From contig CM036775.1 in assembly GCA_020796225.1 (NCBI GenBank), forward strand, positions 13,163,671-13,227,670: a stretch of DNA of 64,000 bases, in the 5' to 3' direction. A program made the position numbers and the translations under genes. The stretch's first letter is position 1. Every line of letters starts with the position of its first letter. Shown here piece by piece: positions 20,163-30,949 of this stretch. The stretch comes from Arion vulgaris (lineage: Eukaryota; Mollusca; Gastropoda; Stylommatophora; Arionidae). The notes below the pieces were generated by a model, which was not told the DNA's origin, made no database searches, and saw only the letters and a list, made by a program, of their open reading frames with translations.

Positions 20163-22335
20163 AGATCTGAAGAAATATCTACTAGAATGTGAACATTTTC
20201 ATCTTCGGTACGTCACGAGATTTAAGATGTGAAGAAATATCTACTAGAATGTGAACATTTTCATCTTCGGTACGTCACGAGATTTAAGATGTGAAGAAAT
20301 ATCTACTAGAATGTGAACATTTTCATCTTCGGTACGTCACGAGATTTAAGATCTGAAGAAATATCTACTAGAAGATCAACATTTTCATCTTCGGTACGTC
20401 ACGAGATTTAAGATTTGAAGAAATATCTACTAGAATGTCAACATTTTTATCTTCGGTACGTCACGAGATTTAAGATCTGAAGAAATATCTACTAGAATGT
20501 GAACATTTTCATCTTCGGTACGTCACGAGATTTAAGATCTGAAGAAATATCTACTAGAATGTGAACATTTTCATCTTCGGTACGTCACGAGATTTAAGAT
20601 CTGAAGAAATATCTACTAGAATGTGAACATTTTCATCTTCGGTACGTCACGAGATTTAAGATGTGAAGAAATATCTACTAGAATGTCAACATTTTTATCT
20701 TCGGTACGTCACGAGATTTAAGATCTGAAGAAATATCTACTAGAATGTCAACATTTTCATCTTCGGTACGTCACGAGATTTAAGATGTGAAGAAATATCT
20801 ACTAGAAGGTCAACATTTTTATCTTCGGTACTTTACGAGATTTAAGATCTGAATAAATATCTACTAGAATGTCAACATTTTTATCTTCGGTACGTTACGA
20901 GATTTAAGATCTGAAGAAATATCTACTAGAATGTCAACATTTTTATCTTCGGTACGTTACGAGATTTAAGATGTGAAGAAATATCTACTAGAATGTCAAC
21001 ATTTTTATCTTCGGACGTTACGAGATTTAAGATCTGAAGAAATATCTACTAGAATGTCAACATTTTTATCTTCGGTACGTTACGAGATTTAAGATCTGAA
21101 GAAATATCTACTAGAATGTGAACATTTTTATCTTCGGTACGTTACGAGATTTAAGATGTGAAGAAATATCTACTAGAATGTCAACATTTTCATCTTCGGT
21201 ACGTCACGAGATTTAAGATCTGAAGAAATATCTACTAGAATGTGAACATTTTCATCTTCGGTACGTCACGAGATTTAAGATGTGAAGAAATATCTACTAG
21301 AATGTCAACATTTTTATCTTCGGTACGTCACGAGATTTAAGATCTGAAGAAATATCTACTAGAATGTCAACATTTTCATCTTCGGTACGTCACGAGATTT
21401 AAGATCTGAAGAAATATCTACTAGAATAGTGAACATTTTCATCTTCGGTACGTCACGAGATTTAAGATGTGAAGAAATATCTACTAGAATGTCAACATTT
21501 TTATCTTCGGTACGTCACGAGATTTAAGATCTGAAGAAATATCTACTAGAATGTCAACATTTTATCTTCGGTACGTTACGAGATTAAGATCTGAAGAAAT
21601 ATCTACTAGAATGTCAACATTTTTATCTTCGGTACAGTTAGCGAGATTTAAGATGTGAAGAAATATCTACTAGAATGTCAACATTTTCATCTTCGGTACG
21701 TCACGAGATTTAAGATCTGAAGAAATATCTACTAGAATGTCAACATTTTCATCTTCGGTACGTCACGAGATTTAAGATCTGAAGAAATATCTACTAGAAT
21801 GTCAACATTTTTATCTTCGGTACGTCACGAGATTTAAGATCTGAAGAAATATCTACTAGAATGTCAACATTTTCATCTTCGGTACGTCACGAGATTTAAG
21901 ATCTGAAGAAATATCTACTAGAATGTGAACATTTTCATCTTCGGTACGTCACGAGATTTAAGATGTGAAGAAATATCTACTAGAATGTGAACATTTTCAT
22001 CTTCGGTTCGTCACGAGATTTAAGATGTGAAGAAATATCTACTAGAATGTGAACATTTTCATCTTCGGTTCGTCACGAGATTTAAGATCTGAAGAAATAT
22101 CTACTAGAATGTCAACATTTTCATCTTCGGTACGTCACGAGATTTAAGATCTGAAGAAATATCTACTAGAATGTGAACATTTTCATCTTCGGTACGTCAC
22201 GAGATTTAAGATGTGAAGAAATATCTACTAGAATGTGAACATTTTCATCTTCGGTTCGTCACGAGATTTAAGATCTGAAGAAATATCTACTAGAATGTCA
22301 ACATTTTAATCTTCGGTACGTCACGAGATTTAAGA
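20163..22335. repeat. 62-bp satellite, about 35 copies
   Basis: The unit is GATCTGAAGAAATATCTACT, AGAATGTCAACATTTTCATC, TTCGGTACGTCACGAGATTT, AA. Variants include GATCTG/GATGTG, GTCAAC/GTGAAC, TTTCAT/TTTTAT and CGTCACG/CGTTACG; the CGTTACG type clusters in the middle (about 20830-21150), so units are locally homogenised. Duplicon C has a single unit at 46450-46515, and duplicon B only a remnant near 29370-29405. Confidence 0.97.
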
Positions 22336-22359
22336 AAGACGAAACAAAGGTGAAGAATT

Positions 22360-22590
22360 GACTTCATTGCACCAGGTTTTCCAATATGGCTCCATCCCTA
22401 GCGGAAGAAATAGCACGCCGTCTACCGAGAGTGTTGCACCAAGCACGAACTCCGTAGTTCCAGCAATAATCGTAATGATCTCATGACAAAATTATTGTCT
22501 ATGTGACTATGTCCGTTTACAAACCTACAACCTTCAAAACGACAAACAAACCACGACGCATTAACCATATCGTTATAGAGACTCAACGAG
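22360..22590 (-). mobile_element. tRNA-derived SINE, family A, copy 3
   Basis: The body matches the other family A copies (GGAACTACGGAGTTCGTGCT on the minus strand); the tRNA-like head is degraded. It is present at the same place in duplicons B (29425) and C (46535), so it predates the duplications. Confidence 0.75.
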
Positions 22591-22617
22591 ATTGAAGAAA
22601 ATTGTGTCAAAGTTCCT

Positions 22618-22975
22618 TCTGTGGTAGACGACTCGGTCAGCTTGTACACTGGTAGGTGACTCGCTCAGCTCGTAAGATTGTACAAACTATAACTATGAGT
22701 GAAGCAGTCTTCTGTGGTAGGTGACTCGCTCAGCTCGTAAGATTGTACACACTATAACTATGAGTGAAGCAGTCTTCTGTGGTAGGTGACTCGCTCAGCT
22801 CGTAAGATTGTACAAACTATAACTATGAGTGAAGCAGTCTTCTGTGGTAGGTGACTAGCTCAGCTCGTAAGATTGCATAAACTATAACTATGAGTGAAGC
22901 AGTCTTCTGTGGTAGGCGACTCGCTCAGCTCGTAAGATTGCATAAGCTATAACTATGAGTGAAGCAGTCTTTTAG
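22618..22975. repeat. Minisatellite, 65-bp unit x 5
   Basis: Units run TGTGGTAGGTGACTCGCTCA, GCTCGTAAGATTGTACAAAC, TATAACTATGAGTGAAGCAG, TCTTC. Duplicons B (29680-29745) and C (46795-46860) have one unit each. Confidence 0.95.
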
Positions 22976-23162
22976 GGACTCTGTGGCTTACAGGTAAGGT
23001 GCTCACCTCTTGCTCCAACGGTATTCAGTTCTTTCCCTGCGTGGAGCGATCGTATATTTACTAGAGATCCATGATCTCAATGTAGATGACATTGAGTTGC
23101 TAGTCCTATCGCAGACAGACGATACAACGTAAGTCACGTGTTCAATTTAAGCAAATAAAAGA

Positions 23163-23607
23163 AGTGTTATGGGGAGCAGGATGGGGCGTCATAAGATGAC
23201 AGCGCAGAGCCTACAGGCGAGTGGTAAATGCTCTGGCTGCAACCAACCCATCCCCAGCTATGGGACAAATAGCACTTGTCCTCTCTCTTCCTTGAGGAGG
23301 AAATCCTTTTCTTGTCTTGTCTTCTATTTCTATGACACTATGCCTTAAGTATATGGGATTAAACTACAGTGTCCAGGGAGTACACCCTGCATAAAAGCCT
23401 CGGTTGGTGAGCTCGGCAACAGAAGGCTGAAGTCATCTAAAGTAGGACGACTCCAGACAAACCCAGGAAGACAGATCTCGTCAGCAGAGGACTGCAACTT
23501 TCTAGAGAACAACCTCAAAAAAAAAAAAATAAGATGTGCCCAGAAAGGGAATGTGTCAGCCATTATTGGCGGGGAGAAATCCACACATACGAACAATGGC
23601 CATGGCC
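23163..23607. mobile_element. Insertion of about 445 bp absent from duplicons B and C
   Basis: Flanks AAAAGAAGT on the left and GAGAGTGAACAAAGA on the right are contiguous (AAAAGAAGTCTGAGAGTGAA) in C and similar in B. The inserted sequence includes a GC-richer stretch with GAGCCTACAGGCGAGTGG, and AAAAAAAAAAAA at about 23518-23529. I do not recognise the family. Confidence 0.6.
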
Positions 23608-23859
23608 ATGAGAGTGAACAAAGAGATAACTATTTTGTCCCGAATTTTTACACATAAGTAAGTTCATTACTGACCACACACATAAGTCGGATGTCCTTGT
23701 CAGGTTACAGTCTCTTGTAACCACCGAAGGACACAGACATTTAAGCAGAAACACCACAGCCAGGTAGCAGAGAGAATCTAAACAAATTTGAAGTGGATAT
23801 CCTTGATGAAATAAACAAGATACAAAACTAAACATAAGATTGGTCAAGTGTTGTAGAGA

Positions 23860-23975
23860 CGTGATTGGTTACATATATTTTAATGTAGAACAGGATGTTT
23901 ACAGATAATGACCTTCACATTTCCGAGGTCTATAAATACTAAGAACAGTTATCACTTTGAGACAAATCAGTTTCT
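23860..23975 (+). promoter_or_regulatory. Core promoter of FReD gene copy A
   Basis: A TATA box TATAAATA lies at 23931-23938, an initiator-like TCAGTTTC at 23967-23974 (about 37 bp downstream) and an inverted CCAAT (ATTGG) near 23862. The ATG at 24005 would give a 5' leader of about 35 nt. The same arrangement occurs at 30481 and 47364, which supports function. Start site inferred, not observed. Confidence 0.65.
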
Positions 23976-24004
23976 TGTTGTGAGACAACCAAGTTGTTTA
24001 AAGA

Positions 24005-24092
24005 ATGTCATTTTCAAACTTTTCCAGATGTCTGCTACTTGCGATAACTCTCATAAGTAACGTTTCTCTATCCTACGCTTCAGCATCAGCAG
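24005..24092 (+). CDS. Signal-peptide exon of FReD gene copy A
   Basis: The ATG opens MSFSNFSRCLLLAITLIS, followed by NVSLSYASASA. This is a classical signal peptide: polar N-terminus with Arg, a hydrophobic core and small residues before the likely cleavage site. The exon ends at a consensus donor, GCAG followed by GTAAGT at 24093, and leaves one base (phase 1). Copy B differs at one residue (ISS for ISN). No FReD exon was found downstream of this copy before 27 kb: a LINE fills 25.0-26.8 kb and the 3'-UTR-like block follows. The exon is intact but the gene is probably an orphaned 5' end, unless it splices to a distant exon such as 36089. Confidence 0.7.
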
Positions 24093-24207
24093 GTAAGTTC
24101 TACCTTAGTATTCTGTTGTCAGGATGCATCCATTTTACTGTCAATAAAACTTTTTTGTCCATTATTTCACTCGCTGGAAATATTGGCTATATATTCAATG
24201 CTGCCTC

Positions 24208-24794
24208 CAACGTTTACAATTTAGTATTTTTCATGCCAGATTTAGCATTTTTTTTGTGGCGATTTAACATTAAAGATTTGAATCTAACATTTAGCAGGAA
24301 AATGAGAAAATTAACATCAAAACCAAATTAGTTAGCATTTTTATATATTTATTTTAGTTTGGTATTCAGCAGCATGAATATTGTGAAAAATAACATGAGA
24401 AACAAAATGCAGCTGCCCATGCGTTCAGCAAGTCTTACAGTAAAATATGGCTTAAGAGGCATAACAAATGCTGCAAAAACTTTGAATTACCTAGAGATGT
24501 TGCTCCAAAATTTAAACAATGGATTCATATGACTACCACAAAAATACCTTCTGTAGATGTGCAGTCTGATTGTTCAAATGCCCTAGAAGATGTGCAGTCT
24601 GATTGCTCAAAGGCCCTAGAAGATGTGCAGTTACTTCTCAAATTATGATGAAATACTATTCAAGCTGTAATTAATGAAGCACAATTGATAAGTAAATTAC
24701 ATTTTGGGCATTAATTTATCATATACAGAATATTTTCTAGCATTTTTTATTCTAAAATCTAGCACCTAAAGCAGATTTACATTTGGCAACCCTG
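24208..24794 (+). mobile_element. 587-bp insertion with 8-bp target duplication (hAT- or P-like size)
   Basis: The insertion lies within intron 1 of copy A and is absent from B and C. It is flanked by GCTGCCTC (24200-24207) and GCTGCTTC (24795-24802), an 8-bp target duplication with one mismatch. The inner right end reads GCAACCCTGG, which inverts to CCAGGGTTGC, a start seen in several DNA transposons. Subterminal TTTAGCATTTTT and TCTAGCATTTTT motifs occur near both ends. Inside is a coding-like stretch with a 33-bp tandem repeat (DVQSDCSNALE, 24556-24625) ending in a stop. The superfamily is inferred only from the duplication length; terminal inverted repeats are weak. Confidence 0.5.
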
Positions 24795-25009
24795 GCTGCT
24801 TCTTGTATAAATGTAATTATCTTCTATATCTCATACAGAGATCCATGTAGTTTACCTTCCAGTGTTGTTTCACTAAGACAGTGAGTTTAACAGTGGCGTA
24901 TGCTCCATGAATGCAGCCCCTGTCTTGCATGACATAAAGTTTTGAAATGTAAATAAATAATTAGCAATTTTAAATAGTTATAATAAATAATTCAATATTT
25001 ATATAAAAT

Positions 25010-25075
25010 AGAAGAGCGATGAGAATCCCATGGACTGCTGAAATGAGTAATGTTGAGGTTTTGAAAGTCAAGACA
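25010..25075 (+). pseudogene. Short LINE RT C-terminal fragment
   Basis: The plus strand reads RRAMRIPWTAEMSNVEVLKV, matching the conserved RRxLxIxWTxxxxNEEVL segment after the RT in CR1/RTE-like LINEs. It abuts the minus-strand LINE at 25084. Confidence 0.55.
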
Positions 25076-25083
25076 CAAAAAAG

Positions 25084-26770
25084 TTTTCATCGGATTGCCT
25101 CCTTGACCTCAGCTACACTTATCATTTCTTTTCATAATTGGTAGGGAGTTGTTTCTTGCCTCTTCGTCAAACTTGAGTAGTACTGGTGGATCAGGTCTAT
25201 TTAATATTTCTTCAAAATGTTCTGCCCATCTTTTCTTCTGCTCGGTATCTGGTGTTAGAACTTTACCATCTTTACTCTTGATTGGGCTACCCTTTGAACC
25301 AAAAGATCCAGTAAGTTGTTTCAGTGTATTGTATAGCATTTTACTGTTTCCAGTCTTAGCTGCCTTTTCCCTTCTTCAGCCAGTCGATTGACATATGCTC
25401 TTTTATCTCTTCTAGCCGCTCTTTTCACTTCCTTGTCTTTTAGTCTATATTCCTCTTTAGCTTGGATTTCATCTGTTGCATTCTTAGTATTAAATATTGC
25501 TAGTTTCATCTTTCTTCTTTCTTGAATACATTTCCAAGTGTCATCGCTTATCCAAGGTTTTCTGTCTTTTGTCTTTAATCCTGCGCTATTATTTGCTGCC
25601 CCCAATAGTGTGTCCTTTATCTTAGTCCATTTGTTTTCAATGTTCTGTTCATTTTCACTATTGAGTAACTCGAACCTATTCTTAAGTTCGAGCTGATATT
25701 CCTCTTTTACTTCTTTATTTTGTAGCCTTTGACTATCTATTCGCAGTTGTTCTTTTTTAGAATGGTGAATTTTCAATTTCAGTTTCAATTTACCTATGCA
25801 TAAATTATGATCACTTCCTACATCTGCCCTCTGTATGCACGGACATCCAGCAATGATGTTCTAAATTGTGTATTTATGCACATATGGTCAATCTAATTCC
25901 TGGTCACTCCATCTGGTGAGTGCCAAGTAATTTATGAATTTCTTATGTGCAAAGATGGTACCTCCAATTACTAAGTTTGACAGCATACATAACTCCGCCA
26001 GTCTTTCTCCATTCTCATTCATTGTGTTTATTCCCTGTTTTCATATAGCTCTCTCTACCCCTACATTATCACTTCAAACCTTGGCATTAAAGTCCCCATT
26101 ACTACTAACAGGTCATGTTTTTGGGTCTTGTTAATTTGATCTTGTAGTTGCTCATAAAATATGTCTTTCTTATCATCGTCAGCCTCGTTTGTTGGTGCAT
26201 AATACTGCAGTATTGTCATATTGACATGCCTGAAGCGGGCTCTAATTATTCGACTCGAGATGGGCTCCCATTCTAACATGCTCTTTGCTACTCTAGGTGT
26301 CATCATTATATCCACTCCTTCAAAATGTTTACCATCTTCTCTCCCTGAATATATGAAAGTTAATCCACTAACTACTGTTCTATCTGTTCCAGGCCATCTC
26401 ACCTCACTTAACCCCAGTATGTCCAGCTTGTATCTCTTCATTTCTTCTGCAATTTGGGCTGATTTTGTAGCCGTGGCCATCGTTCGCACATTCCAAAATC
26501 CAATTTTAGTGTGTGTTTTTGAGCCAATTAATGTACGAGTCGGGTTGCTGACTTCCGCAAAGCGGCTTTCATCAGCAACCGTCATTGATGCACTGGGTGC
26601 ACCGCACACCACCTGGCTGGTCGGTTTACCGGTATGGCGTCCTTTCTTACAAGTTTCTGTAACTCTTTCAATTTCTTGTGATGAGGTAGCTGGCCTCACG
26701 CACAAGTCCTCCTCCTTTATCATCCGGGCTTGGAACCGGCATTGGCAGAGTTCGTGGTAAAATAGGGCGC
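25084..26770 (-). pseudogene. CR1/RTE-like LINE, endonuclease and linker, truncated at RT
   Basis: The minus strand, from about 26770 leftwards, has a frame with KIGFWNVRTM, DILGLSEVRW (catalytic Glu), FIYSGREDGKHFEGVDIMMT and MTILQYYAPTNEADDD: an APE-type endonuclease. A one-base frameshift near 26090 hits the GDFNAK motif, which is readable in the next frame. The linker continues as two open segments (25788-25321 with KTKDRKPWISDDTW; 25339-25109 with RWAEHFEEILNRPDPP), and the first RT residues (AEVKEAIR) end at the left edge, so RT is missing. The frame's first codons (26770-26822) lie in flanking DNA also found in duplicon C without the LINE. The LINE occupies the place where a FReD exon would be expected in copy A. 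Confidence 0.82.
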
Positions 26771-27075
26771 CATGAATGTATAACACGTGTGCCAAGGCGC
26801 CTGCGGACACCACGCTAGACATCGCTGCTGTATAGTATGTTTCTTGGTTATCTTATGAATGTACTTTGAATCTGTGATGTGTAACTTTACTGATGCACAT
26901 CTTAAACGTTGTTGTTTTATGTATTGCTGAGTTCTGTATGCTTATGTCTAGCACATTTTGTTACAACATTGATACCATGATTCTTGTGTAAACAAATAAA
27001 CAGATACAATTAACAAAGTTGAAGACAGTGTTGGAAATAAAGACAAATAAAGTATTTGATCTAGATGGTTTTTTA
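26771..27075 (+). repeat. 3'-UTR-like block with poly(A) signals, duplicon A
   Basis: Paralogous to 50505-50830, where it lies about 1 kb after the FReD exon. It contains AATAAA at 26995 and two more near 27036 and 27046. I infer the 3' untranslated region of the ancestral FReD gene, but a terminal exon of another gene or a repeat is possible. Confidence 0.45.
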
Positions 27076-27719
27076 AATTATTATTTTGTTTTCATTACGT
27101 TCGTCTGAGATCAATTTATACGTAGTCATGGCCCTAATATAGAGCCTCTGATTATTTCGTGAAGACTTGCTGTCCTTATTACCATTCTCCCCGTCATTCA
27201 GACGAGCCTTATTCCGACTTCAGACGAGTGACTTGTAATTTAGATGACATAAGTCAAGTATCCAGAATTTGAACATATAAGAAGACAAAAATGATTAGAA
27301 AAGAACAAATAGAAGGAGACATCCCGGGAAAAGAAGAACATGAAGAATACGGACAAGATGAACTCAGGATGTGACTGAACATTTAAGAACAACGGCGTCT
27401 GGTCTATGAAAGAGTAACAAGTTGAACCCACAGACGTAACAAGTTTAAACCTTCTTCGAGTTTCTTCTGTCACTTCTCCCTAATCCTCTCTCCTGTCTAT
27501 TTATCATCCGCCATGGACAGTTCCTGAAAAAATGATCTGGCTTTCTACACCAATAACAACAAAATTCACGACAGTGGTAGGACAAATGTCCCAACATACA
27601 ACAAGAAAAATATTTCACTTCCCGAACATGAACATTATCAGTTTACTCATCTATACCCTCGTCAGTTATTTCAACTTTATCTGACTCCCTCTCATCTAAT
27701 CCATTCCCCGAGTGGTTAC
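27076..27719. other. No recognisable feature
   Basis: AT-rich intergenic-looking sequence; no gene or repeat family was recognised. Confidence 0.4.
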
Positions 27720-27825
27720 CGTGACCCAAATTTGGGGCGTAAAAAATAGAAACACTGTAACCTGTCACGCAAGTCGTAAGAGGCGACTAAAGAGGTTTGG
27801 CTGAAATCGGATGCACATGTCCTAA
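27720..27825 (-). repeat. Dispersed repeat E, copy 1
   Basis: On the minus strand it carries AGTCGCCTCTTACGACTTGC, preceded by TCCGATTTCAGCCAAACC. Related cores lie at 28905-28960 (plus), 31618-31700 (minus) and 51325-51370 (plus), and more distantly in 8360-8500 and 16340-16480. Probably the conserved part of a SINE or LINE 3' end. Confidence 0.6.
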
Positions 27826-28380
27826 ACATGTCAGAAATCTATGTGTTTAGGGTCTACCAAATCAATGTACAACGTATACATGTTCTTGGAAAGATCAAAC
27901 ATATCACAAGAGTGAAAAAATTGGTCATAAAGAACGAACGCAAAGAAGGAGGCGATCTATTCCATTGTCCTGCTGACCTTCCCCCTCAGCAATTTCAGTT
28001 TTCAACTCCCTCCTTTCTACTGTTGTATTCAAACTATGATTTCCAGTAACCAAGTTTTCCACATCATTATCTTTTATATAGTGTTTACTGGATGAATAAA
28101 ACCTGTTTCACGTCTTCTTTGAGAAATTCGAATCTGCAGCAGTCCGGCAATTAAAAGTCTTCTTGAGCGTCTGTTCTGTTGTACAAAGCTGCACGTTCTC
28201 TACAAGTTCTCTGTTGAAATCAGAATGGTATATCCCTTTTTCTTGTCAATTTTTCATTCGGCAATTCTGCCGGCACATTTTACTGTACATTTTGTGCAAT
28301 TAAAACAAAATCACAATCGAAGGTTATTTTAAAAGAAAAACATTTAAGGGGCGGCATTTCGAAGACTTGCATCATACTGA
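27826..28380. other. No recognisable feature
   Basis: AT-rich stretch with no supported gene; a 73-codon frame at 27828-28049 shows no known motif. Confidence 0.4.
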
Positions 28381-28394
28381 GAAAATATACTACA

Positions 28395-28437
28395 CGGCCC
28401 TGTGTGTGTATGTGTGTGTGTGGTGTGTGTGTGTAGT
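28395..28437. repeat. (TG)n microsatellite
   Basis: A TGTG run with one interruption; the following 300 bp are GT-rich without recognisable features. Confidence 0.9.
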
Positions 28438-28747
28438 GGGGGTGCTATGAGTTCGTGCGTGCGTTGATTTTGGTTGTCTCGGTTGGATTTGTCTGAAGTT
28501 GTTTATGTTGACTAACTGGCGTGTTGATGGCAATCTTGGCGGACTTTTCTGGTAATCATGTCAGAGGATGGTCCCGTGCTGTCTGGCTGGCGTCTTGTGG
28601 AGGTTCGTGTGGATCAGGTGCATTGGGTTGCTTAGGTATAGTTCTGAAATGGACTGTGTTCTCTGAGTGGGATGTAGACTGGCTAGTCTATTGAGTCGGA
28701 CTTATTCTTGTTGTAGTCTTCTTTTCTTCTTATCTTCTTCGACTCTC

Positions 28748-28985
28748 AATATTAACGACTTGTTAAACCACTCTTTGTAATTTGTATGTGATCTGAGCCT
28801 AAGAGCGATTGTACGTTGTGCCAGTTTTGTGTCTAGAAGTAGGCCAGTACATCCGATTTTGTGCGACGCGTTTTATTTACTAGAGTAATTTTCCTAGGAC
28901 TCAACGTCAACCGCCTCTTACGACATGCCTTGCAGGTCACAATCTTACTATTCTTTGCTCCATTTTTGGGCCCCGACATCACACG
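28748..28985 (+). repeat. Dispersed repeat D copy 2 joined to repeat E copy 2
   Basis: D spans 28748-28895 (GTGATCTGAGCCTAAGAGCG, GTAGGCCAGTACATCCGATT). The E core CGCCTCTTACGACATGCC follows at about 28911. The same D-E junction is seen at 51240-51370, so D and E are probably parts of one element. Confidence 0.65.
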
Positions 28986-29184
28986 GGCAAGTCTGGGTGT
29001 AGTCCTAATAAGGACTGTAGATCTGGTAGATGTCGTTATTGGTATGCTCCAGCGCTATAAAGTGTAAATTGACTTGATAAGGACAGAGCTCCACGGAATG
29101 GATGATGAGATACTCTAAGATCTGTGACTTCAATGAAAAACAATTCAATGTGAGTATTATAGAAGCTTCTCTAGCGTCCAAGAA

Positions 29185-29345
29185 AACATTGTTAGTCTTC
29201 TCTGTATACAATGTCACAAAGTGATCTTTGGAAACTAGTTTACTGCAGTCGGTAAATTGTATCAGTAACTCTCTCTCTCTCTCTTCTTCCTACACACACA
29301 CAAAACACACACATACAAACAATACACTATCACAAGCCATCAGAC
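29185..29345. repeat. Duplicated block also found after the FReD exon (37093-37270)
   Basis: Contains CATTGTTAGTCTTCTCTGTA and TACAATGTCACAAAGTGATC, then a CT run and an ACAC tract, in the same order as 37093 onwards. It ties the start of duplicon B to the 3' flank of the FReD gene, suggesting tandem duplication with this sequence as a junction. Confidence 0.65.
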
Positions 29346-29424
29346 TCTAATTCACAATGATTGTGATGATCAACACTTTCATCTTCAACTCGTCACGTGA
29401 TATAAGAGAGGGGGAAAAGCGAAA

Positions 29425-29645
29425 GATTTACTTTATTGCACTATGTTTCTTTATATGTCTCCATCACTATCGGCAGAAATGACACGACGTCTGCCTAGAG
29501 TGTTGCACCAAGCACGAACTCCGTAGTTCCAGCAATAATTGTAATGATCTCATGACAAAACTTGTCTATGTGACTATGTCCATTCTAAACCACAATCTTC
29601 AAAACTACAGACAATCTCATTAACCACTTCGTCATAGAGACTCAC
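29425..29645 (-). mobile_element. tRNA-derived SINE, family A, copy 4
   Basis: Orthologous in position to the copies at 22360 and 46535; same body with GGAACTACGGAGTTCGTGCT (minus). The head is degenerate. Confidence 0.75.
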
Positions 29646-29977
29646 GAGATTTAAGAAAATTGCTCCAAAGTTCCTTCTGTGGTAGGCGACTAGCTCAGCT
29701 CGTAAGATTGCACAAACTATAACTATAAGTGAAGCAGTCTTCTGGGGACTCTGTGGCGGATAGGTAAGGTGCTCAGCTCTTGCTCCAAAGGTATTCAGTT
29801 CTTTCCCTGCGTGGAGTGATCATATATTTATTAGAGATCCATGATCTCAATGTAGATGACATTAAGTTTTTAGTCCTATCGTAGACAAACGATGCAACGT
29901 AAGTCACGTGTTCAAGTTAAGCATGTAAAAAAAGTCTGAGAGTGAACAATGAAATAACTATTTTGTCACGAAGTTTT

Positions 29978-30250
29978 ACACATAAGTAAGTTTATCCCTG
30001 ACGACACACATAAGTAAGTTAATCCCTGACGACACACATAAGTAAGTTCATCCCTGACGACACACATAAGTAAGTTTATCCCTGACGATACACATAAGTA
30101 AGTTATCCCTGACGCACACATAAGTAGTTATCCTGACACAGTTTCCTGAACACACAGAAGTTCATCTGACGATACACAAGAAGTTCATCTACGACACATA
30201 AGTAAGTTCATCTGACGACAACAAAGTAAGTTCATCCCTGACGACACATA
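29978..30250. repeat. Minisatellite, about 29-bp unit, about 9 copies
   Basis: Units of ACACATAAGTAAGTTCATCC, CTGACGAC. Later units carry many single-base losses (about 30100-30230), a pattern that may be sequencing error. Duplicon A has one unit at about 23650. Confidence 0.9.
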
Positions 30251-30389
30251 AGTCGGATGTCCTTGTTAGGTCACAGTTTCCTGTAACGACGAGGACATAT
30301 ATGTAAGTAGAAAGGACACGTCAGAGACAGAATCTAAACAAATTTGAAGTGATATCCTGATGAAATAAACAAGATACAAAGACTAAACA

Positions 30390-30522
30390 TAAGATTGGTT
30401 CAAGTGTTGTGGAGACGTATTGTTACATATATTTTAATGTAGAAAGGATGTTTACAGATAATGACCTTCAATTAGAGGTCTATAAATACTAAGAACATAT
30501 CACTTTGAGACAAATCAGTTTC
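30390..30522 (+). promoter_or_regulatory. Core promoter of FReD gene copy B
   Basis: TATAAATA at 30481-30488, initiator-like TCAGTTTC at about 30515 and ATG at 30553, with the same spacing as copy A. The flanking 90 bp match copies A and C. Confidence 0.65.
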
Positions 30523-30552
30523 TTGTTGTGAGACAATCAAGTTGTTTGAAGA

Positions 30553-30640
30553 ATGTCATTTTCAAACTTTTCCAGATGTCTGCTACTTGCGATAACTCTC
30601 ATAAGTAGCGTTTCTCTATCCTACGCTTCAGCATCAGCAG
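30553..30640 (+). CDS. Signal-peptide exon of FReD gene copy B
   Basis: The exon encodes MSFSNFSRCLLLAITLIS then SVSLSYASASA, a 29-residue secretion signal, and ends GCAG before GTAAGT at 30641 in phase 1. The next recognisable exon of this gene starts at 36089 in the complementary phase, joining to give Gly then CGDLNVAG. The intron would be about 5.4 kb and full of minisatellites. Its product would be a small secreted fibrinogen-domain protein of the kind used in invertebrate innate recognition; no immunoglobulin-type exon was recognised in between. The exon is intact although the FReD exon downstream is broken. Confidence 0.72.
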
Positions 30641-30949
30641 GTAAGTTCTACCTTAGTATTCTGTCGTCAGGATGCTATTTTACTGTCAATGAAAATCTTT
30701 CCTTCCATCCTTTCACTCACTGGAAATATTGTCTATATATTCAATGCTATCTCTTGTATAAACTTAATTATCTTTTTAGCTCATACAGAGTTCCATGTAG
30801 TTTACCTTCCAGTGTTGTTTCACTAGTGAGTTTGACAATGGCGTATGCTCAATGAATGCAGCGCATGCATTGCATGACCTCAAGTTTTAAAATGTAAATA
30901 AATAATAAATAATATTAAATAGTTACAATAAATAATTCAATATTTATTT

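Noticed and set aside
20163..22335. CRISPR array
   Set aside because: Units are contiguous and near identical without unique spacers, and the context is eukaryotic; it is a satellite.
24005..24331. 108-codon single-exon gene starting at the signal peptide
   Set aside because: A consensus donor follows codon 29 in copies A and B, and conservation between copies drops after it; the extra codons are intron.
26221..26760. 179-codon plus-strand frame
   Set aside because: Antisense shadow of the LINE endonuclease, which has recognisable motifs on the other strand.
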